64,000 bases of DNA from Microbacterium salitolerans (GCF_019720895.1 NZ_JAHKSH010000002.1:620001-684000), one strand, 5' to 3'; positions 45,323 to 54,718 are shown, counted from the stretch's first letter. Notes: generated by a model from the sequence alone, not told the origin. Translations and numbers: made by a program.

Positions 45323-46348
45323 ATGCCCGCGAACGGCCTCGCCCTCGGACCGAAGCTCCGCTATCTCGCAGAGCGCGCCCGCCGCATCGACATCGGCTCG
45401 GTGATCGAGCGCGCTCGAGAGGTGCACGACGAGCACGGCAAGGCGGTGCCTGCCGTGCTCGCGGACATGCTCTGGTCCGCCGCGAAGAAGGATGTCGCGT
45501 TCCAGGACTACGTCGACTTCGACTTCGCGATCCTCTCCGCCGCCGAGCGCGAGACCTTCATGACCCACCCTGTCTCGGCACAGCTCGCTCAGCAGTGGTC
45601 GCAGCCCGCCGGGCGGAAGATCTTCGAGGACAAGATCGCCTTCAATCGCCGATTCGACGCGTTCCTGAAGCGCGCGTGGCTCATCGTCGACGACCACAAC
45701 GTGGATGCCGTGCGTGAGTTCGTCGAGACCCAGAAGACGATCATCGCGAAGGTGCCCGTGAGCCACATGGGCCTCGGCGTGCGCCGGTATCACGCGAAGG
45801 ACGTCGACGACTGGTCGGCCTTCCACCGCCAGCTGCGCGACCGCGGCGAGGTGCTGCTCGAGGAGATCATCACGCAGCACGACGACATCTCCGCCGTCTG
45901 CCCCGGCACCGTCAACACGACGCGCATCACGGCGTTCTTCGACGGCGCGGACGTGCACGTTCTCGCCGTCGCGCAGAAGTTCGGGCGCGGCGAAGTCAGC
46001 GACCAGATGTCGTACGGCGGCTTCTACACGATGCTGGACCCGGACACGGGCCACGCGATGAGCGCCGGGTACGACTCGCACGCGCATGTGCACGAGACCC
46101 ACCCCGACACCGGCTTCCGCATCGCCGACTTCCAGCTCCCCCTGTTCGACGAGGCCGTCGCGCTCGTCGACAAGGCCGCCCGTGAGGTCCCCGACGTGCA
46201 GTACGCGGGATGGGACGTGGTCGTGACCCCGACCGGTCCTGTGCTCGTCGAGGGCAACTGGGGTGCGGGCGTGTACGAGAACAAGCCGAGCGTGTCGGGT
46301 GTCCGCACCGGGCACAAGCCGCGCTATCGCGCAGCCATCGGCTTCTGA
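45323..46348 (+). CDS. Sugar-transfer-associated ATP-grasp protein
   Basis: 341 residues. Resembles the ATP-grasp subfamily often found in cell-surface polysaccharide loci (Pfam ATPgrasp_ST). Visible features are PVSHMGLGVRRYHAKDV, EVLLEEIITQHDDI, VCPGTVNTTRITAFFDG, VAQKFGRGEVSDQMSYGGFY and the C-terminal metal/ATP block GWDVVVTPTGPVLVEGNWGAG, with Glu and Asn as likely Mg ligands. The first 110 residues are helical and carry no enzyme motif. Such enzymes join an acid to an amine using ATP. ATG 45323 follows CGGAGG. Divergent from the racemase pair by 85 bp and convergent with the CofE-like gene. Confidence 0.85.
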   Translation: MPANGLALGPKLRYLAERARRIDIGSVIERAREVHDEHGKAVPAVLADMLWSAAKKDVAFQDYVDFDFAILSAAERETFMTHPVSAQLAQQWSQPAGRKIFEDKIAFNRRFDAFLKRAWLIVDDHNVDAVREFVETQKTIIAKVPVSHMGLGVRRYHAKDVDDWSAFHRQLRDRGEVLLEEIITQHDDISAVCPGTVNTTRITAFFDGADVHVLAVAQKFGRGEVSDQMSYGGFYTMLDPDTGHAMSAGYDSHAHVHETHPDTGFRIADFQLPLFDEAVALVDKAAREVPDVQYAGWDVVVTPTGPVLVEGNWGAGVYENKPSVSGVRTGHKPRYRAAIGF

Positions 46349-46358
46349 GCACACGAAG

Positions 46359-46396
46359 AAGCGGCGGGGAGTCTCGGATGAGACTCCCCGCCGCTT
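46359..46396. terminator. Bidirectional terminator between ATP-grasp and CofE-like genes
   Basis: 17-base arms: AAGCGGCGGGGAGTCTC (46359-46375) pairs perfectly with 46380-46396 around GGAT, and outer bases CACACGAA/TTCGTGTG extend the stem with one bulge. Confidence 0.85.
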
Positions 46397-46408
46397 TCGT
46401 GTGGGATG

Positions 46409-47101
46409 TCAGGCCGCGCGGATGATGCCCATCGGCGTCGACTGATGCCCCTGCCCCAGCGGGTTGTCGCTGAGGATCTTCACGAGGGTGCGCTCAGCCG
46501 TCTTGTCGAGGGTCGAGCCGAGGATGTTCCCGCCGATGTCGTTGATGTCGACGACCGCGACATCGCAGCCGACGAGCTTCTTCATCTCCGCAGCGACCTC
46601 TCGCGGCCGCTCGGGGCCGAGCACGACCGCGTCGTTGTACGGCGGGATCGTGTTGGGAGTCGGGCCGTCGATCGCACGCGCCTTGTCGCCTGCGATCCGG
46701 TAGAAGTCGCCGCGCCGCCCGAAGAGCTTCGTCACGGCCGAGACGCCGGCGGCGAAGAGGATCCGCAGCGGGCCGACCTCACGCAGAGCGAACTCCATCG
46801 TCTCGGGGATGCCGAGACCGATGCCGTACGCCGACTTCGTGACGTACTTCGAGAGGAAGCGCGCGAGCGGCCGAGGCTCGATCTCGCTCATCATGTAGGA
46901 GCGTCCCTGCATGATCGCGACGATCTTCTCGGTGATGAAGAGAGTGTCGCCCTGCTGGACCGAGTCGACCGCATACTTCTGGACGATCTCCTCGAGCTGA
47001 TCGCCGGGCATCACCACGTGTGTGCGCAACGGGATGCGCAGGTACGAGGCGCCGTCGATCGTGACGTTGAGGGCCTTGCCCTCGTTGGCATCGCTCACCA
47101 T
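46409..47101 (-). CDS. CofE-like coenzyme F420-0:gamma-glutamyl ligase family protein
   Basis: 230 residues. CofE fold landmarks are VVMPGDQLEEIVQKYAV, GDTLFITEKIVAIMQGRSYMM, SAYGIGLGIPETMEFA, and VVDINDIGGNILGS. The family joins glutamate or related amino acids to a carboxylate with GTP or a similar nucleotide. The window has no other F420 gene (cofC, fbiA and so on), so a role in another amide ligation is more likely. Its ATG overlaps the sigA stop (TGATG), so it would be translated from the primary sigma factor mRNA. It faces the ATP-grasp gene, and CofE-like and ATP-grasp genes are known to cluster in putative peptide-ligation loci. Confidence 0.83.
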   Translation of the reverse strand: MVSDANEGKALNVTIDGASYLRIPLRTHVVMPGDQLEEIVQKYAVDSVQQGDTLFITEKIVAIMQGRSYMMSEIEPRPLARFLSKYVTKSAYGIGLGIPETMEFALREVGPLRILFAAGVSAVTKLFGRRGDFYRIAGDKARAIDGPTPNTIPPYNDAVVLGPERPREVAAEMKKLVGCDVAVVDINDIGGNILGSTLDKTAERTLVKILSDNPLGQGHQSTPMGIIRAA

Positions 47102-48345
47102 CACTCGAGGTAGTCCCGCAGCGACTGCGAGCGGCTCGGGTGACGCAGCTTCGCCATGGTCTTGGACTCGATCTGGCGGATCCGCTCGCGCGTGACGCCG
47201 AACGTGTCGCCGATCTGATCGAGCGTCTTGGGCTGTCCGTCTCCGAGGCCGAAGCGCATGCGGATCACGCCCGCCTCGCGCTCCGAGAGCGAGTCGAGGA
47301 GCCCCTCGAGCTGACGCTGCAGCATCGTGAAGCCCACGGCGTCCGCCGGGACCACGGCCTCGGTGTCCTCGATCAGGTCACCGAACTCGCTGTCGCCGTC
47401 CTCACCCAGTGGCGTGTGCAGAGAGATCGGCTCGCGACCGTACTTCTGCACCTCGACGACCTTCTCAGGCGTCATGTCGAGTTCCTTGGCCAGCTCCTCG
47501 GGCGTGGGCTCGCGGCCCAGATCCTGCAGCATCTGGCGCTGCACACGGGCGAGCTTGTTGATGACCTCGACCATGTGGACCGGGATGCGGATCGTGCGGG
47601 CCTGGTCGGCCATGGCGCGCGTGATGGCCTGACGGATCCACCATGTGGCGTACGTCGAGAACTTGAAGCCCTTGGTGTAGTCGAACTTCTCGACCGCGCG
47701 GATCAGACCGAGGTTGCCCTCCTGGATCAGATCGAGGAACTGCATTCCGCGGCCCGTGTAGCGCTTCGCGAGCGAGACGACGAGACGGAGGTTCGCGCCG
47801 AGCAGGTGGCTCTTCGCGCGCTTTCCGTCGCGGGAGACCCACTGCATGTCGAGGCCGAGCTGCGTCGACTTCTCAGCCGCCGACATCTTCGACAGCTTCT
47901 CCTCGGCGAACAGGCCCGCCTCGATCCGCATCGCGAGGTCGACTTCCTCTGCCGCGTTGAGCAGCGGAACCTTGCCGATCTGCTTCAGGTAGTCCTTGAC
48001 AGGGTCGGCCGTCGCCCCGGTGATCTGCGTCGAGTAGACCGGGACGTCCTCCTCCTCGGAGGCGCTGATGACGATCGCGCCCGTCGGGAGCGGCTCGGCC
48101 TGCTCCTTCTTGGGCGCCTTCTTATCTTCGGCCTCTTCGGTCTCGGACGCGTCGTCACCGATGATCTCGGCGACGACGTCGCTCTTCTTCCGAGCCGTCT
48201 TCTTGGCCGCAGGCTTCTTCGCGGCTGGCTTCTTCGTCGCCGCCTTCTTCGCGGCGCCCTTGGTGGCAGCCGTATCGTTCTCGGCCGTCGCGGCCGTGGT
48301 CTCGTCGACCTCGTCGGTCTTCGTGGTCTTCGTGGCAGGAGTCAC
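47101..48345 (-). CDS. sigA: RNA polymerase primary sigma factor
   Basis: Housekeeping sigma-70. 414 residues. The N-terminus is a Lys/Ala-rich low-complexity tail with repeats of PAAKK (residues about 30-55). Region 1.2 is [16 protein letters not shown]. Region 2 has [44 protein letters not shown] (quoted for location only, in parts: [14 protein letters not shown] and [13 protein letters not shown]). Region 3 is [17 protein letters not shown], and region 4 has [20 protein letters not shown] and [14 protein letters not shown]. No other rpoD gene is in the window. Stop overlaps the CofE-like start. Confidence 0.96.
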   Translation of the reverse strand: MTPATKTTKTDEVDETTAATAENDTAATKGAAKKAATKKPAAKKPAAKKTARKKSDVVAEIIGDDASETEEAEDKKAPKKEQAEPLPTGAIVISASEEEDVPVYSTQITGATADPVKDYLKQIGKVPLLNAAEEVDLAMRIEAGLFAEEKLSKMSAAEKSTQLGLDMQWVSRDGKRAKSHLLGANLRLVVSLAKRYTGRGMQFLDLIQEGNLGLIRAVEKFDYTKGFKFSTYATWWIRQAITRAMADQARTIRIPVHMVEVINKLARVQRQMLQDLGREPTPEELAKELDMTPEKVVEVQKYGREPISLHTPLGEDGDSEFGDLIEDTEAVVPADAVGFTMLQRQLEGLLDSLSEREAGVIRMRFGLGDGQPKTLDQIGDTFGVTRERIRQIESKTMAKLRHPSRSQSLRDYLE

Positions 48346-48492
48346 GTTTCGCCTTTCACCAGGGCCACCGCGCGCCAGCGCCCCGGGTGTGTTCGAGCAC
48401 GATTAAGACCCTTGTCAAGTGCGAGCGCCTTGCGGGTTTCGAGATGACAACGGGTCGGATGTCCATTCTCTCATATGTCGGCGCCGACTGAT

Positions 48493-48516
48493 GACACGGC
48501 GAGCCGACGCCGTGTC
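48493..48516 (-). terminator. Hairpin downstream of PAC2 gene
   Basis: GACACGGCG (48493-48501) pairs with CGCCGTGTC (48508-48516) around AGCCGA, about 50 bases after the PAC2 stop. No U-run. Confidence 0.55.
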
Positions 48517-48565
48517 GAGGGAAACATCGCCTCGCTCGTCGGTATTCCCCACCAGGCCTCCGACG

Positions 48566-49492
48566 TCAGGCTCCGCGCTCGTCGTCGCCTGGCCGGTCGG
48601 CGAGGAATCGTTCGAGCTCGGCCGCCAGTTCATCTGCGCTCGGGAGATCGGACTCGACCAGACCCTCGCCCGAGACCGAAGCCCCGCGCTCCCCTGCCAT
48701 GTAGGCGTCGTAGCGCTGTTCGAGCGCCTCGACCATGCGGGCCAGCTCGTCGTTGCGGGAGATCTGGTCGTCGACGCGTTCGAGGTAGGCGCGATTGTCG
48801 TCGCGGAGCCCGTCGAGCCCGAACACCAGACCCGTCGCGGTCATGAGCTTGTCGAGCGCCGCGAGAGCCGCACCGGGATACTCGGTCTCCGCGAGATAGT
48901 GCGGGACGAGCATCACGAAGCCGGCGACCGGGAAGCCGTCCTCCGACAGCCGGAACTCCAGCAGGTGGCCCGCCGTCGCGGGAACCTGCGTGTGCGGACG
49001 CCACACGGAGTGGGCCTGGATGAGGTCGGTGCGGGATCCGCTGACCGTCGTCGTCAGCTGGCGCGTGTGCGGAACCGGCATGGGGATCGCGTGCAGCCAT
49101 GTGAGGGACGCCACGTCATACTCGTCGGCCAGCTCGCGCACCGCGTCGACGAACGCGTTCCACTGGAAATCGGGCTCGTAGCCCGCGAGAAGGAGGAACT
49201 GCTGCCCCAGGGCGTCGCGTACGAGTGAGAGTTCGAGTCTCGGCGCGCGGAACTCCGACAGATGGTCCTGATCGAACGTGACGATCGGACGACGCGCGCG
49301 GTAGTCCAGCAGTGCGTCGTTGCGGAACACGGCGACGGGATGCGGTTCGAGATCCTCTCGCGCGAACTCGACGATGCTCGACACCGTGCCGCCGGCGTCC
49401 GTGATCCCGGTCAGCAGTGCGACGAGCGGGAGGCGCGGGGGGACCACGGGCGCGTTCGCCACGCGCTCGAAGATGTCGGGGGTGCGAGGCAT
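48566..49492 (-). CDS. PAC2-family protein
   Basis: 308 residues. PAC2 family (proteasome assembly chaperone 2-like) blocks are ALLTGITDAGGTVSSIVE, LEPHPVAVFRNDALLDYRARRP, FLLLAGYEPDFQWNAFVDAV, and LHAIPMPVPHTR. A C-terminal coiled region follows (DDQISRNDELARMVEALEQRYDAYM). Common in actinobacteria; function there is not settled. ATG at 49492. Divergent from pepA, with starts about 90 bp apart. Confidence 0.88.
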   Translation of the reverse strand: MPRTPDIFERVANAPVVPPRLPLVALLTGITDAGGTVSSIVEFAREDLEPHPVAVFRNDALLDYRARRPIVTFDQDHLSEFRAPRLELSLVRDALGQQFLLLAGYEPDFQWNAFVDAVRELADEYDVASLTWLHAIPMPVPHTRQLTTTVSGSRTDLIQAHSVWRPHTQVPATAGHLLEFRLSEDGFPVAGFVMLVPHYLAETEYPGAALAALDKLMTATGLVFGLDGLRDDNRAYLERVDDQISRNDELARMVEALEQRYDAYMAGERGASVSGEGLVESDLPSADELAAELERFLADRPGDDERGA

Positions 49493-49580
49493 CTCTCCAT
49501 GCTACGAGCAGCAGACGCACCTCGGGCCTTCCATGACCGCACCGGGGCGGATGAGCCGGCGCGTACATAGGATGGGTGAC

Positions 49581-51074
49581 ATGCCTCTCCCCGAACTCGC
49601 GATCACTCACGCTCCGTTCCCGTCCGACGAGGCCGACGCTCTGATCCTCGCGGTGCCGTCGCTCGACGACGACGCGGCCGCCCCGTCGGATCTCGCCGGC
49701 CTCCGCCCCGCTCTCGAGGCCATCTCCTTCACGGGCGCGAAGGGCGCGTACGCGCGGGTCTACGCGCCGTCGCTCACCGAGAAGCCGCTCGCCGTCGTCG
49801 GGCTGGGCTCCTCCGTCGACGCCGACGTCGTGCGCGAGGCTGTGGGCACCGGCGTCCGCCAGCTGACCGGCTTCGACACGGTGGCCGTCGCCGTGGCCGC
49901 CGAGGTCGAGGAAGGATGGCGCGCCGCCGCCGAGGGTGCGATCCTCGGGGGCTACGCGTTCGACTCATACAAGAACATCTCCGACGAGAAGAAGGCATCG
50001 TCGCGCCGCGCGGCGAAGGTTCTCGTGGCCGCGCCGGACGACGTGTCCGACGACGACCTCCGCACCGTGCGCGCGCACGGTGACGCCGTCGCCCTCGTCA
50101 AGGACCTCGTGTCGACGCCCGCCGACCGCCAGAGCCCCGAGGTCTTCGCCGACCACGCGGCGGCCTCCACGTCCGATCTCCCGATCCAGGTGACGGTCTG
50201 GGATGAGAAGGCTCTCGCGGACGGCGGCTTCGGAGGCATCCTGGGTGTCGGTCGCGGATCCGACCGACCGCCGCGCCTCGTGCGCCTCGACTACGCACCC
50301 GATGCTGCGGACCGACATGTTGCGCTCGTCGGCAAGGGCATCACCTTCGACACGGGCGGCCTCTCCCTGAAGCCCGCGGCATCCATGGTCGGCATGCAGG
50401 AGGACATGACGGGGGCCGCTGAGGTCCTCGCCGTCGTGCGCGCCGCCGCTCAGCTCGCGCTTCCCGTGCGCGTGACGGCCTGGATGTGCATCGCCGAGAA
50501 CATGCCCTCGGGCCGCGCGACGCGTCCCGGCGATGTCCTCGTGATGGCCGACGGCACGACCGTCGAGGTCACGAACACCGATGCCGAAGGTCGTCTCGTC
50601 CTCGCCGACGGTCTCGTCGCCGCGAGCCGCGAGAACCCCGACGTGATCGTCGACGTCGCGACCCTGACCGGAGCCATGGTCGTCGCGCTCGGCACGCGCC
50701 ACACGGGCATCATGGGCGATGACGACGCCGTCGCCGCCTTCCTGGAGGCGTCGGAGCGCACGGGTGAGGCGGCCTGGCCCCTCCCCCTCCCCGATTTCAT
50801 GGAGGAGCAGCTCGATTCGCGGGTCGCCGACTTGCAGAACGCCAACGTCGGCAGCCGCGCCGCCGGCTCTCTCTATGCGGGACTCTTCCTGCGTCGCTTC
50901 GTCGGCAGGATCGACAACGCCGACGACGGCGACCGGATCCCCTGGGTGCACCTCGATATCGCCGGAACCGCGATGAGCACGTCGAGCGCATACGGCTACA
51001 CCGACAAGGGCCCGACCGGCGCATCGGTCCGCGCGCTCATCGACTTCGTCGCCGCCGGCGGTCGGACCGCGTGA
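49581..51074 (+). CDS. pepA: Leucyl aminopeptidase, M17 family
   Basis: Cytosolic metallo-aminopeptidase. 497 residues. The N-terminal macro-like domain is followed by the catalytic domain with ALVGKGITFDTGGLSLKP (metal-binding Lys and Asp), GMQEDMTGAAEVL, NMPSGRATRPGDV and the family signature NTDAEGRLVLADGL. The C-terminal HLDIAGTAM block is present. ATG at 49581 is preferred over the ATG at 49572; AGGATGG lies upstream. It heads a run of plus-strand genes with lpd and sucB. Confidence 0.95.
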   Translation: MPLPELAITHAPFPSDEADALILAVPSLDDDAAAPSDLAGLRPALEAISFTGAKGAYARVYAPSLTEKPLAVVGLGSSVDADVVREAVGTGVRQLTGFDTVAVAVAAEVEEGWRAAAEGAILGGYAFDSYKNISDEKKASSRRAAKVLVAAPDDVSDDDLRTVRAHGDAVALVKDLVSTPADRQSPEVFADHAAASTSDLPIQVTVWDEKALADGGFGGILGVGRGSDRPPRLVRLDYAPDAADRHVALVGKGITFDTGGLSLKPAASMVGMQEDMTGAAEVLAVVRAAAQLALPVRVTAWMCIAENMPSGRATRPGDVLVMADGTTVEVTNTDAEGRLVLADGLVAASRENPDVIVDVATLTGAMVVALGTRHTGIMGDDDAVAAFLEASERTGEAAWPLPLPDFMEEQLDSRVADLQNANVGSRAAGSLYAGLFLRRFVGRIDNADDGDRIPWVHLDIAGTAMSTSSAYGYTDKGPTGASVRALIDFVAAGGRTA

Positions 51075-51102
51075 CCTCCGCGATCGTACGAGTGGACCTG
51101 TC

Positions 51103-52500
51103 GTGACCGACCACGCATTCGATGTCGTCGTCCTCGGCGGCGGCAGCGGCGGCTACGCGGCGGCGCTGCGCGCCGCCGAACTCGGTCGGTCCGTCGCCCT
51201 CATCGAGCGCGACCTCGTCGGCGGCACGTGCCTTCACCGCGGATGCGTGCCGACGAAGGCGCTGCTGCACACGGCCGAGGTCGCCGACACCGTGCGTCAC
51301 GCCGCGGCCTCCGGTGTCCGGGCGACGCTCGAGGGCATCGACGCGGCAGCCGCGCGAGACTGGCGGCAGAAGCTCGTCGACGGCAAGTTCCGGGGGCTGA
51401 CGTCCCTGCTGAAGGCGCGCGGCGTGACGTCGGTCAGCGGCATCGGCACGCTCACGCGCTCGGGCGAGCAGCCGGCGATCCGCGTCGACGACGACCTCTA
51501 CGTGGGAGCAGACGTCATCATCGCCACGGGGGCGTCCAGTCGGTCGATTCCCGGAGTCGAGATCGGCGGGCGCATCCTCGATTCGACGAGTGCGCTCGCC
51601 CTCGATGAGATCCCGGGCCACGCCGTGATCCTCGGCGGGGGTGTCATCGGCGTCGAGTTCGCCAGCGCGTGGCGCTCCCTCGGCGCCGATGTGACGATCG
51701 TCGAGGCGCTCGACTCGCTCGTCGCGAATGAGGATCCTTCGTCTCGCGGTGCTCTGGAGAAGGCATACCGTCGACGCGGCATCGCCCTCGAGCTCGGTTC
51801 CCGGGTGTCGTCGGTGAGCGCCGACGACGCGAGCGTCGCCGTGGAGCTCGAGGACGCGCGGCGCATCGCCGCCGACTACGTGCTCGTGGCCGTCGGACGC
51901 GCGCCCGTGACCGCCGGAATCGGCCTCGACGACCTCGGTGTCGAGACCGATCGCGGATTCGTCGTCGTGGATGAGGATCTGCGCACGACCGCCGAGCACG
52001 TGTGGGCCGTCGGCGACGTCGTCTCCGGGCCGCAGCTCGCGCACCGCGGGTTCCGCCACGGCATGTACGTCGCCGAGCAGATCGCCGGTCTCACGCCCTC
52101 GCCTCTCGATGACAGGCTCTTCCCGCGTGTGACCTACTCCTCACCCGAGATCGCCGCTGTCGGACTGACAGAGGACCAGGCCGTGGCCGCGCACGGAGCG
52201 GACGCCGTCGGGACGACGGAGGTATCGCTCGCCGGCAACGCGAAGAGCGAGATCGTGCAGGCCGGATCCCCCGTGCGAGCCGGCCACGCGAAGGTCGTGC
52301 GGCTGACGAACGGCCCCGTGGTCGGCGTCCACCTCGTCGGCGACCGCGTCGGAGAGCTCATCACCGAGGGGCAGCTCGCGGTCGCCTGGGAGGCCCACCC
52401 CGACGATCTGGCGCCCCTCATCCACGCGCATCCGACGCAGAGCGAGGCTCTGGGCGAGGCCTTCCTCGCCCTCGCCGGCTCGCCGCTCCACACCCTCTGA
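51103..52500 (+). CDS. lpdA: Dihydrolipoyl dehydrogenase (E3)
   Basis: FAD enzyme that reoxidises dihydrolipoamide in 2-oxoacid dehydrogenase complexes. 465 residues. FAD site VVVLGGGSGGYAAALRAAELG, redox-active pair in GGTCLHRGCVPTKALL, NAD site AVILGGGVIGVEFASAW, second FAD block VWAVGDVV, and the C-terminal His-Glu pair in LIHAHPTQSEALGEAF. GTG start. About 95 bp before sucB, so E3 and E2 are probably coexpressed. Confidence 0.95.
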   Translation: MTDHAFDVVVLGGGSGGYAAALRAAELGRSVALIERDLVGGTCLHRGCVPTKALLHTAEVADTVRHAAASGVRATLEGIDAAAARDWRQKLVDGKFRGLTSLLKARGVTSVSGIGTLTRSGEQPAIRVDDDLYVGADVIIATGASSRSIPGVEIGGRILDSTSALALDEIPGHAVILGGGVIGVEFASAWRSLGADVTIVEALDSLVANEDPSSRGALEKAYRRRGIALELGSRVSSVSADDASVAVELEDARRIAADYVLVAVGRAPVTAGIGLDDLGVETDRGFVVVDEDLRTTAEHVWAVGDVVSGPQLAHRGFRHGMYVAEQIAGLTPSPLDDRLFPRVTYSSPEIAAVGLTEDQAVAAHGADAVGTTEVSLAGNAKSEIVQAGSPVRAGHAKVVRLTNGPVVGVHLVGDRVGELITEGQLAVAWEAHPDDLAPLIHAHPTQSEALGEAFLALAGSPLHTL

Positions 52501-52595
52501 CTCACCATCGGCGCTGCTGGCCCCACACGGGACGCGAGCAGAGCCGATCCCCTAAGCTGAACAACGCACTTCCACCTTCTGAAGGAGACTCGAAT

Positions 52596-54704
52596 ATGAG
52601 CACTTCCGTTGTCCTCCCCGCTCTCGGCGAGAGCGTCACTGAGGGAACGGTCACCCGCTGGCTGAAGCAGGTCGGCGACACCGTCGAGGTCGATGAGCCT
52701 CTGCTCGAGGTTTCGACCGACAAGGTCGACACCGAGATCCCTTCGCCCGTGGCGGGCGTGCTCGAGTCGATCGCCGCTCAGGAGGACGAGACCGTCGAGG
52801 TCGGCGCCGAGCTGGCGACCGTCGGCGACGGCTCCGGCCAGGGATCCGCTCCCACGGCCCAGGAGCCGGCAGCAGACGCACCGTCCGCGCAGGAGTCTGC
52901 GCCCGCCGCGGAAGAGAAGCCCGCCGAGGAGAAGCCCGCAGAGACTCCCGCTCCGGCCGACGACAAGCCCGCTGCATCCGGCGACGCGACAGACGTCGTG
53001 CTCCCCGAGCTCGGCGAGAGCGTCACCGAGGGCACCGTGACCCGCTGGCTCAAGCAGGTCGGCGACACCGTCGAGGTCGACGAGCCCCTGCTCGAGATCT
53101 CCACCGACAAGGTCGACACCGAGGTCCCCTCCCCGGTCGCCGGCAAGGTCCTCGAGCTCCTCGCATCGGAAGACGACACCGTCGAAGTAGGGTCCGTCCT
53201 CGCCCGCGTCGGCTCGGGCACACCGGCCGAAGAGAAGCCGGCAGCAGACGCATCGCCCGCGCAGGAGTCTGCGCCCGCCGCGGAAGAGAAGCCCGCCGAG
53301 GAGAAGCCCGCAGAGACTCCCGCTCCGGCCGACGACAAGCCCGCTGCATCCGGCGACGCGACAGACGTCGTGCTCCCCGAGCTCGGCGAGAGCGTCACCG
53401 AGGGCACCGTGACCCGCTGGCTCAAGCAGGTCGGCGACACCGTCGAGGTCGACGAGCCCCTGCTCGAGATCTCCACCGACAAGGTCGACACCGAGGTCCC
53501 CTCCCCGGTCGCCGGCAAGGTCCTCGAGCTCCTCGCATCGGAAGACGACACCGTCGAAGTAGGGTCCGTCCTCGCCCGCGTCGGCTCGGGCGCACCGGCC
53601 GAAGAGAAGCCGGCAGCAGACGCATCGCCCGCGCAGGAGTCTGCGCCCGCCGCGGAAGAGAAGCCCGCCGAGGAGAAGCCCGCAGACACTCCCGCCCCAG
53701 AAGCGCCGGCAGCTCCGGCACAGAAGGCGCCTGCGTCTGAGAAGCCCGCGGCTGCACCGGCCCCCGATCCCGCACCGGCACAGGGCAGCGACAAGCTGTA
53801 CGTCACGCCGCTCGTCCGCAAGCTCGCGTCGCAGAACGGCGTCGATCTCGCGCAGGTCACCGGAACGGGCGTCGGAGGTCGCATCCGCAAGGAGGACGTC
53901 CTGAACGCGGCGAAGACCGCGCAGACGGCGACTCCGGCCACGGCGGGCGCGCCGGTCTCGACACCGGCGACGAAGCTCGAGACGTCGCCGCTGCGCGGCA
54001 CGACTCAGCCGATGACGCGTCTGCGCAAGGTGCTCGCAAAGCGCGCCGTCGAGTCGATGACGTCGACAGCTCAGCTCACCACGGTCGTCGAGGTCGATGT
54101 GACGAAGCTCGCCGGATTCCGCGACCAGAAGAAGGGCGAGTTCCTCGAGAAGACGGGAAACAAGCTCTCCTTCCTGCCGTTCTTCGCTCTCGCCGCGACC
54201 GAGGCGCTCAAGGCCTTCCCGATCATCAACTCGACTCTCGACGGCGAGAACATCGTCTACCCCGAGAGCGAGAATCTCTCGATCGCGGTCGATACCGAGA
54301 AGGGCCTGTACACGCCGGTTCTGCGCGACGCCTCGTCGAAGAACCTGTCGGAGATCGCCGCAGGCATCGCCGACCTCGCCGATCGCACGCGCAACAGCAA
54401 GCTGAAGCCCGATGACCTCGCGGGCGGCACGTTCACGCTGACCAACACGGGTTCGCGCGGCGCGCTGTTCGACACGCCCGTCGTGTTCCTCCCGCAGTCG
54501 GCGATCCTGGGCACGGGAATCGTGTTCAAGCGGCCAGGCGTCGTGAAGGTCGACGGCGTCGACGCGATCGGTGTGCGCTCGTACGTCTATCTCGCGCTGT
54601 CGTACGACCACCGCACGATCGACGGTGCGGACGCGGCTCGCTACCTCAGCGCGCTCAAGAACCGCCTCGAGGAGGCGAACTTCGAGGCCGATCTCGGCAT
54701 CTGA
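52596..54704 (+). CDS. sucB: 2-oxoglutarate dehydrogenase E2 (dihydrolipoyl succinyltransferase), three lipoyl domains
   Basis: Core subunit of the 2-oxoglutarate (or branched 2-oxoacid) dehydrogenase complex. 702 residues. Three lipoyl domains lie at about residues 1-78, 130-205 and 254-329, each with lipoyl lysine in STDKVDTE. Linkers are rich in Pro, Ala and Glu (PAEEKPAEEKPAETPAP). A peripheral-subunit-binding domain (YVTPLVRKLASQNGVDLAQV) follows, then the acyltransferase domain with catalytic His in LSYDHRTIDGADAARYL. Domains 2 and 3 and their linkers are almost identical at DNA level through a 372-bp tandem duplication. ATG 52596 has GAAGGAGA upstream. Ends at a strong hairpin. Confidence 0.95.
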   Translation: MSTSVVLPALGESVTEGTVTRWLKQVGDTVEVDEPLLEVSTDKVDTEIPSPVAGVLESIAAQEDETVEVGAELATVGDGSGQGSAPTAQEPAADAPSAQESAPAAEEKPAEEKPAETPAPADDKPAASGDATDVVLPELGESVTEGTVTRWLKQVGDTVEVDEPLLEISTDKVDTEVPSPVAGKVLELLASEDDTVEVGSVLARVGSGTPAEEKPAADASPAQESAPAAEEKPAEEKPAETPAPADDKPAASGDATDVVLPELGESVTEGTVTRWLKQVGDTVEVDEPLLEISTDKVDTEVPSPVAGKVLELLASEDDTVEVGSVLARVGSGAPAEEKPAADASPAQESAPAAEEKPAEEKPADTPAPEAPAAPAQKAPASEKPAAAPAPDPAPAQGSDKLYVTPLVRKLASQNGVDLAQVTGTGVGGRIRKEDVLNAAKTAQTATPATAGAPVSTPATKLETSPLRGTTQPMTRLRKVLAKRAVESMTSTAQLTTVVEVDVTKLAGFRDQKKGEFLEKTGNKLSFLPFFALAATEALKAFPIINSTLDGENIVYPESENLSIAVDTEKGLYTPVLRDASSKNLSEIAAGIADLADRTRNSKLKPDDLAGGTFTLTNTGSRGALFDTPVVFLPQSAILGTGIVFKRPGVVKVDGVDAIGVRSYVYLALSYDHRTIDGADAARYLSALKNRLEEANFEADLGI
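52890..53634 (+). repeat. 372-bp tandem repeat in sucB
   Basis: Two adjacent units of 372 bp (124 codons), each spanning a linker plus a lipoyl domain, with a partial third unit of linker after 53635. I see only scattered base differences between the units, such as the A/G that changes Thr to Ala near 53221/53592. The very low divergence points to recent duplication or gene conversion. Confidence 0.85.
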
Positions 54705-54718
54705 GTCCCGCCTGCTTC

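Noticed and set aside
46409-47101. Calling the CofE-like gene fbiB/cofE of F420 synthesis
   Set aside because: No other F420 gene is in the window and there is no fused nitroreductase domain typical of actinobacterial FbiB; only family membership is supported.
48180-48280. CRISPR-like or short tandem repeat
   Set aside because: It is the Lys/Ala repeat (PAAKK) coding for the sigA N-terminal tail. No CRISPR array was seen anywhere in the window.
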